The position numbers were made by a program, and so were the translations under genes. Under the pieces are notes generated by a model. It had not been told where the DNA came from and made no database searches. It worked only from the letters and a program-made list of their open reading frames with translations. From positions 31,887 to 40,192 of the forward strand of contig NZAO01000031.1 in the NCBI GenBank assembly GCA_002686135.1: a stretch of 8,306 nucleotides of DNA, written 5' to 3'. Shown piece after piece: positions 5,190 through 8,306 of the stretch. The stretch comes from Rhodospirillaceae bacterium. GTDB taxonomy: Bacteria > Pseudomonadota > Alphaproteobacteria > UBA11136. Every line of letters begins with the position of its first letter. Position 1 is the stretch's first letter.

Positions 5190-6470
5190 ATGAAGAGAGA
5201 GCGGTCCAGAAATATCCTGTTTTTCCTCTCACCGCGGTTTGTGGATTTCGACACCTATCTGCCCACGGCCATGGAACTTGCCGCGGCGCGGCCGGAATGG
5301 CGCATCCGTTTCGTGGTTTTTCATGAACAGAATTACCGGGCCATACTCGCCAATCACACCATGATGGCCGGTCTTGATCATTGCGGTAGCATTCATTTCC
5401 TGGGCGGCGGCGGAAAGGGGGCGGTGGGGAAAATCCTGTCCCGCCTGAGGGGACTTGCCCTTATCTCGTGGTGGATCCTGCATCATGGCCGGCCTGTACT
5501 TTTCTCGTCACGGGCCTTCAGCAACGCTCCCTATGTGCTGTTCTATGCCCTTGCCCGGCTACGCGGCGGTAACAGCTATCTTCTCTGGAAGCGCCGCAGC
5601 ACCGACGAGGTTCACAAGATCATGTTCCAGGTGCGTGAAGCGCCGGAAAAACAACCGGTTTCGTTTCTGGCGCGCATGTTGGGCCGGGATCAGGACGCCG
5701 TCATCCATTACCACGACCAGCAGAAGGAGACCCTGGATCAGGCGGCTTCTTTCGGACGCATTCATGACGTCCCCTGGCTGCGGATCGGCATGCCCCACCA
5801 TTTTCCGGCCTGGAGGCGCTTCATCGGCGAGCAGATCGAAGTGGAGCGCGCCCGGCTTGCCCGAGAGGGTGTGCCACGGGATGCGGAAATCTATACCCTG
5901 TTCGCCGCCAAGTCTGGAAGTGGCGACAATCTTGGGCTGCCCGGAGCCATCGAGCGGTCGAGCAAGGCCATCATCACGGCCCTGACGCGGCTTCATCCCA
6001 ATGCCGTGATTTTGATCCGCGCCCATCCCCAAGCCGTGGAGGAGCCCTATATCGCCGAAGTGCTCGCATCCCTGGGGCCGGAGAAAGCGCATCTGAGCCT
6101 TGCCCATCCGGAAGTCTTGTTGGCCCTGTCGCGTCGGTGTATCGCCAACAATCCTACTAATGTGCTGTTTACGGGGTTTCACGGTAAATCCATCGATTGC
6201 AGCGAATACCCCGATTTTCATTTCAAGGAACATGACGAGGTGTCGCTGGCCCACGGATACGGCCCTCTCTACATCAATCCCCTGGCCAAGGATTTCGACT
6301 CCCAGATGGCCCGGGCGCTTGAAGACGATTCCCTGTTCGAGGCCCCGGAACTGATAGAAAAACGGGAGCGTCTTCACCACAACAACCCACCCCGTTTCGA
6401 GGCGCTTCTGAACCTTTTGGAGGGAGCCCCACCGTTGCGGGAGGCCACTGTGACGGCCCAGAAAATTTAA
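5190..6470 (+). CDS. Putative GT-B-type surface polysaccharide transferase
   Basis: A 426-residue soluble protein with no signal peptide. It opens with a beta-strand and loop (RNILFFLSPRFVDFDTYLPT) typical of Rossmann-like GT-B transferases. The C-terminal half contains AVILIRAHPQ (272-281) and HPEVLLALSRRCIANNPTNV (306-325), a layout similar to the donor-binding half of capsule or CDP-glycerol-type transferases with their R-HP motif. Residues about 82-130 are hydrophobic and basic (ALISWWILHHGRPVLF) and could dock on the membrane. It probably adds a sugar or alditol-phosphate unit to a lipid-linked glycan at the inner face of the cytoplasmic membrane. It follows the radical SAM gene by 19 bases in the same operon, though its ribosome binding site is weak. 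The family assignment rests on motif style only, so donor and acceptor are unknown. Confidence 0.6.
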   Translation: MKRERSRNILFFLSPRFVDFDTYLPTAMELAAARPEWRIRFVVFHEQNYRAILANHTMMAGLDHCGSIHFLGGGGKGAVGKILSRLRGLALISWWILHHGRPVLFSSRAFSNAPYVLFYALARLRGGNSYLLWKRRSTDEVHKIMFQVREAPEKQPVSFLARMLGRDQDAVIHYHDQQKETLDQAASFGRIHDVPWLRIGMPHHFPAWRRFIGEQIEVERARLAREGVPRDAEIYTLFAAKSGSGDNLGLPGAIERSSKAIITALTRLHPNAVILIRAHPQAVEEPYIAEVLASLGPEKAHLSLAHPEVLLALSRRCIANNPTNVLFTGFHGKSIDCSEYPDFHFKEHDEVSLAHGYGPLYINPLAKDFDSQMARALEDDSLFEAPELIEKRERLHHNNPPRFEALLNLLEGAPPLREATVTAQKI

Positions 6471-6491
6471 TCACGTGAGAAGGGGGAAGGA

Positions 6492-6593
6492 ATGAACAAG
6501 GAATCCATACGAAGTTTTATTGCTTTCGACCTTCACGAGATAGCGGCTTGCAACATGCTTTCTCATTTCATCAACCACCATACCAGCCGTTGA
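6492..6593 (+). CDS. 33-residue ORF with strong ribosome binding site, upstream of the GT8-like gene
   Basis: ATG at 6492 is preceded by AGGGGGAAGGA (6481-6491), the clearest Shine-Dalgarno in the window. The frame runs 33 codons to TGA at 6591-6593. The peptide starts MNKESIRSFIAFDLHEIAAC and ends HHTSR; it is mixed polar with no membrane segment. Its stop codon overlaps TGAGGA, the ribosome binding site of the next gene, whose ATG is 9 bases on, so translation of the two may be coupled. I do not recognise the peptide. It could be a leader peptide, a tiny real protein, or a remnant of a displaced gene in the 132-base gap. Confidence 0.35.
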   Translation: MNKESIRSFIAFDLHEIAACNMLSHFINHHTSR

Positions 6594-6602
6594 GGACAAG
6601 TT

Positions 6603-7391
6603 ATGAAGGACATTCCAACAATTTATGTGGGTTATGACCCCAGAGAAGACGAGCCCTATGAAGTGCTGAAATATACGGCGCTCAAACATGCATCAGGACC
6701 GCTGAACGTTTATCCCATTAAACAGGATTTGATGCGGCGGATTGGTTTATATCGCCGTGCATGGCAGCTCGGCAGTTCGTCATTGCCGCGGCCAAGTAAT
6801 GAGTCTGATATTCAGCACCGCGATATATTTGACGGCAGGCCTTTCGCCACCGATTTCTCGTTTTCGCGGTTCCTGACCCCGTTTTTGCACAGGCTCGAGG
6901 GGTGGGCGCTGTTCATGGATTGCGACATGTATTTCAGATCCGATCCCTTGGAATTATTTGAGACATACAACGATCCAAAATACGCGGTTTATTGCGTTAA
7001 GCACGACCATACCCAGGCTTCGGAAGAAACCCATAAGATGTATGGAAACGAGCAATATCAATTCCCGCGTAAGAACTGGTCGTCCGTCGTCATGTTTAAC
7101 TGTGGCCATGAGGGGCATCATAATTTTACGGTCGATGACGTCAGTACGAAGTCAGGACGCTGGCTGCATAACTTCAAATGGCTGGACGACGATACCATCG
7201 GCGATCTGCCGGAAGAGTGGAACTGGCTCGATGGTCATTCTTCGGCTGATATTGACGCGAAGAACGTTCATTTCACCAGAGGCGGCCCCTGGTTCAGAGG
7301 CCAGATATGGGAACCCCTCGATGATAAATCCGAGGAATATGCCCAAGATTGGGAAGCATTGAGAGACGAAATGAGGGCAAGTAATAGCTAA
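6603..7391 (+). CDS. GT8-like glycosyltransferase
   Basis: A 262-residue, probably cytoplasmic GT-A-fold transferase. IYVGYDPREDEPYEVLKYT (7-25) is the usual opening of this group, FMDCDMYFRSDPLELF (104-119) has the DxD motif (Asp106-Cys-Asp108) that binds metal and nucleotide sugar, NWSSVVMFNC (158-167) is the acceptor-side loop, and NVHFTRGGPWF (221-231) the C-terminal metal-binding His and donor region. It should retain configuration if it is a true GT8 member. TGAGGA 6 bases before the ATG sets the start. The gene is visibly lower in GC than its neighbours, especially in its first half, hinting at separate acquisition. Sugar and acceptor are unknown. It probably builds one linkage of the surface glycan. 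Confidence 0.82.
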   Translation: MKDIPTIYVGYDPREDEPYEVLKYTALKHASGPLNVYPIKQDLMRRIGLYRRAWQLGSSSLPRPSNESDIQHRDIFDGRPFATDFSFSRFLTPFLHRLEGWALFMDCDMYFRSDPLELFETYNDPKYAVYCVKHDHTQASEETHKMYGNEQYQFPRKNWSSVVMFNCGHEGHHNFTVDDVSTKSGRWLHNFKWLDDDTIGDLPEEWNWLDGHSSADIDAKNVHFTRGGPWFRGQIWEPLDDKSEEYAQDWEALRDEMRASNS

Positions 7392-7483
7392 GCATCTGTC
7401 CCTCGCACTGCTTTGAAGACGGGGTGGGCTTTTTCTTTCGCCACTCCTGATTCATGAGTCCCCCAAGCAAGAGAAGTAAGACC

Positions 7484-8068
7484 ATGACCGATACCCAAAC
7501 CTTTCTCAAACATGCCGCCGAGGTCTGTAGCCAGATCGACGCCGAGACTGTTGAGCGGCTGGTTGCCGAGCTCAAAGCCCTGCGCGAACGGGGCGGGCGG
7601 CTGTTCATCACCGGCGTCGGCGGCTCGGCGGCCAATGCCAGCCACGCGGTGAACGATTTCCGCAAGCTCTGTGGCATCGAGGCCTATGCCCCCACCGATA
7701 ACGTGTCGGAGTTGACCGCGCGCACCAATGACGAAGGCTGGGAAACGGTCTTCGCCGGTTTCCTCGAGGTCAGTCAGGCCAACCACAAGGATGCGGTGCT
7801 GGTGTTTTCGGTGGGCGGCGGCAATGCCGAGAAAAACGTCTCGGTCAACATCATCCGCGTGCTCGACGAAGCCAAGAAGCGCAACATGAAAATCTTCGGT
7901 ATCGTCGGCCGCGACGGCGGCTACACCAAACAGGTGGGCGACGAGGTGGTGGTGGTGCCGACGGTGGATGCGGGTCTGGTGACACCGTTGACGGAGGCCT
8001 TCCAGGCCGTGGTCTGGCACGGCATTGTCAGCCACGACGACCTTCAGATCAGGGACACCAAATGGTAG
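7484..8068 (+). CDS. gmhA: SIS-domain phosphosugar isomerase, GmhA-like
   Basis: From the ATG at 7484 the protein has 194 residues, matching the roughly 192 of GmhA. A longer reading frame opens at 7454, but GAGAAG at 7471-7476 and the family length favour 7484. The SIS fold shows FITGVGGSAANASHAVNDF (41-59), TDNVSELTARTNDEGW (71-86, Glu76 in the position of the catalytic Glu), VFSVGGGNAEKNVS (107-120, phosphate loop) and TEAFQAVVWHGIVSH (170-184, likely catalytic His). GmhA converts sedoheptulose 7-phosphate to D-glycero-D-manno-heptose 7-phosphate, the first step toward activated heptose. The adjacent HAD phosphatase supports this. The sequence is not close to enterobacterial GmhA, so another SIS-type phosphosugar isomerase cannot be excluded. 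It sits 92 bases after the GT gene, with no obvious promoter in the gap. Confidence 0.78.
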   Translation: MTDTQTFLKHAAEVCSQIDAETVERLVAELKALRERGGRLFITGVGGSAANASHAVNDFRKLCGIEAYAPTDNVSELTARTNDEGWETVFAGFLEVSQANHKDAVLVFSVGGGNAEKNVSVNIIRVLDEAKKRNMKIFGIVGRDGGYTKQVGDEVVVVPTVDAGLVTPLTEAFQAVVWHGIVSHDDLQIRDTKW

Positions 8069-8072
8069 ATCG

Positions 8073-8096
8073 CGGGAAGAGAGTGCGCTCTTCCCG
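8073..8096 (+). other. Intercistronic hairpin with 9-pair perfect stem
   Basis: CGGGAAGAG and CTCTTCCCG are perfect complements around the 6-base loop AGTGCG. The stem begins 4 bases after the gmhA-like stop codon and ends immediately before an ATG at 8097. No T-run follows, so it is not an intrinsic terminator. It may stabilise the upstream mRNA, or hide the AAGAG that could serve the 8097 start, favouring 8112. Confidence 0.6.
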
Positions 8097-8111
8097 ATGA
8101 CGGAAGCGAAC

Positions 8112-8306
8112 ATGCGCCGCGCGGTATTTCTCGATCGCGACGGCGTCATCAACCGTTCCGACATGCGCGAGGGCAAGCCCTTTGCGCCGCTGCGCGTGGA
8201 GGAGTTCGACATCCTGCCCGGCGTGGCGGAGGCGGTGGCGGCGCTGAAGGACGCCGGGTTCCTGGTTATCGTCACCACCAACCAGAAGGATGTGGGCCTC
8301 GGCCTG
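8112..8306 (+). CDS. HAD-IIIA phosphatase, GmhB/HisB-N-like (partial, runs off the window)
   Basis: The first 65 codons of a haloacid-dehalogenase phosphatase. MRRAVFLDRDGVIN contains HAD motif I with nucleophile Asp8 and acid/base Asp10; FDILPGVAEAVAALKDAGF is the conserved block before motif II, and LVIVTTNQ (51-58) is motif II. This is the signature of D-glycero-D-manno-heptose 1,7-bisphosphate 7-phosphatases and their HisB-N relatives. GmhB removes the 7-phosphate after the kinase step, so pairing with the GmhA-like gene makes sense. GGAAG at 8102-8106 sits 5 bases before ATG 8112, the preferred start; ATG 8097 is in frame and would add five residues but abuts a hairpin. The end lies outside the window. 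Confidence 0.82.
   Translation, partial: MRRAVFLDRDGVINRSDMREGKPFAPLRVEEFDILPGVAEAVAALKDAGFLVIVTTNQKDVGLGL

Noticed and set aside
3941..5254. Long open frame on the minus strand (437 codons)
   Set aside because: It lies antisense to the radical SAM and oxidoreductase genes, which have clear catalytic motifs; the frame is a by-product of GC-rich codon use and shows no family motif.
5383..5390. GCGGTAGC, a partial ops match
   Set aside because: It is inside a coding region and diverges after eight bases (CATT instead of CGTG).
5559..6380. Minus-strand open frame opposite the GT-B-type gene
   Set aside because: Antisense shadow without ribosome site or recognisable motifs.
4229..6593. RiPP idea: radical SAM/SPASM enzyme maturing the 33-residue peptide
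   Set aside because: The peptide is over 1.3 kb away with a transferase gene between, has one Cys and no repeated core, and the neighbours are glycan genes. No transporter or peptidase is seen.
7421..7447. GGGGTGG ... CCACTCC inverted repeat after the GT8-like gene, considered as a terminator
   Set aside because: The stem includes a G-U pair, the loop is 13 bases, and the T-rich stretch is inside the loop rather than after the stem.
7388..8281. Minus-strand open frame opposite the gmhA-like and HAD genes
   Set aside because: Antisense to two motif-bearing genes; His/Asp-rich composition typical of a shadow frame.

Overview
The window is GC-rich and tightly packed. Its promoters carry CTTGAC -35 boxes of the kind seen in alphaproteobacteria. 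The gene mix (EPS-type MarR regulator, NusG/RfaH paralog, polysaccharide enzymes, heptose genes) suggests a Rhodospirillales-like alphaproteobacterium. That placement is inferred from style and gene content, not from a marker gene. The window is best read as the regulatory head and first part of a surface-polysaccharide (LPS, capsule or EPS) cluster.

Left arm (about 71-2646, minus strand). Reading leftward there is a two-domain winged-helix regulator (1948-2646, GTG start), a NusG/RfaH-like specialised antiterminator that overlaps it by 4 bases (1448-1951), and, 36 bases further on, a class III omega-amino acid:pyruvate-type aminotransferase (71-1411). Bases 1-70 show nothing I can identify.

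Divergent control region (2647-2942). This is the most interesting stretch. It holds four copies of a GTTCA-N5-TGAAC dyad at 2706, 2728, 2752 and 2785. A leftward promoter (-35 TTGACG, -10 TAGAGT) and a probable rightward promoter (-35 TTGACA) each have a dyad between their boxes. Then come a terminator-like hairpin (2814-2835) and, at 2863-2874, an 11-of-12 match to the E. coli ops element that recruits RfaH. An RfaH paralog encoded on one side and an ops-like sequence in the leader of the opposing polysaccharide operon suggest a self-contained circuit. The MarR-type protein would gate initiation at both promoters and the RfaH-like protein would load at ops to carry RNA polymerase through the long operon.

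Right arm (2943-8306, plus strand). In order: a small ORF that may be a truncated membrane protein (2943-3191), a Gfo/Idh/MocA oxidoreductase (3200-4228), a radical SAM protein with a SPASM-like cysteine tail (4229-5170), a putative GT-B-type transferase (5190-6470), a 33-codon ORF with a strong ribosome binding site (6492-6593), a GT8-like glycosyltransferase with a DCD motif (6603-7391), a GmhA-like SIS phosphosugar isomerase (7484-8068), and the start of a GmhB-like HAD phosphatase (8112 to the window edge). The last two point to ADP- or GDP-activated heptose for the polysaccharide. The oxidoreductase and radical SAM pair may modify a sugar or other substituent. No rRNA, tRNA, CRISPR array or insertion sequence was seen.
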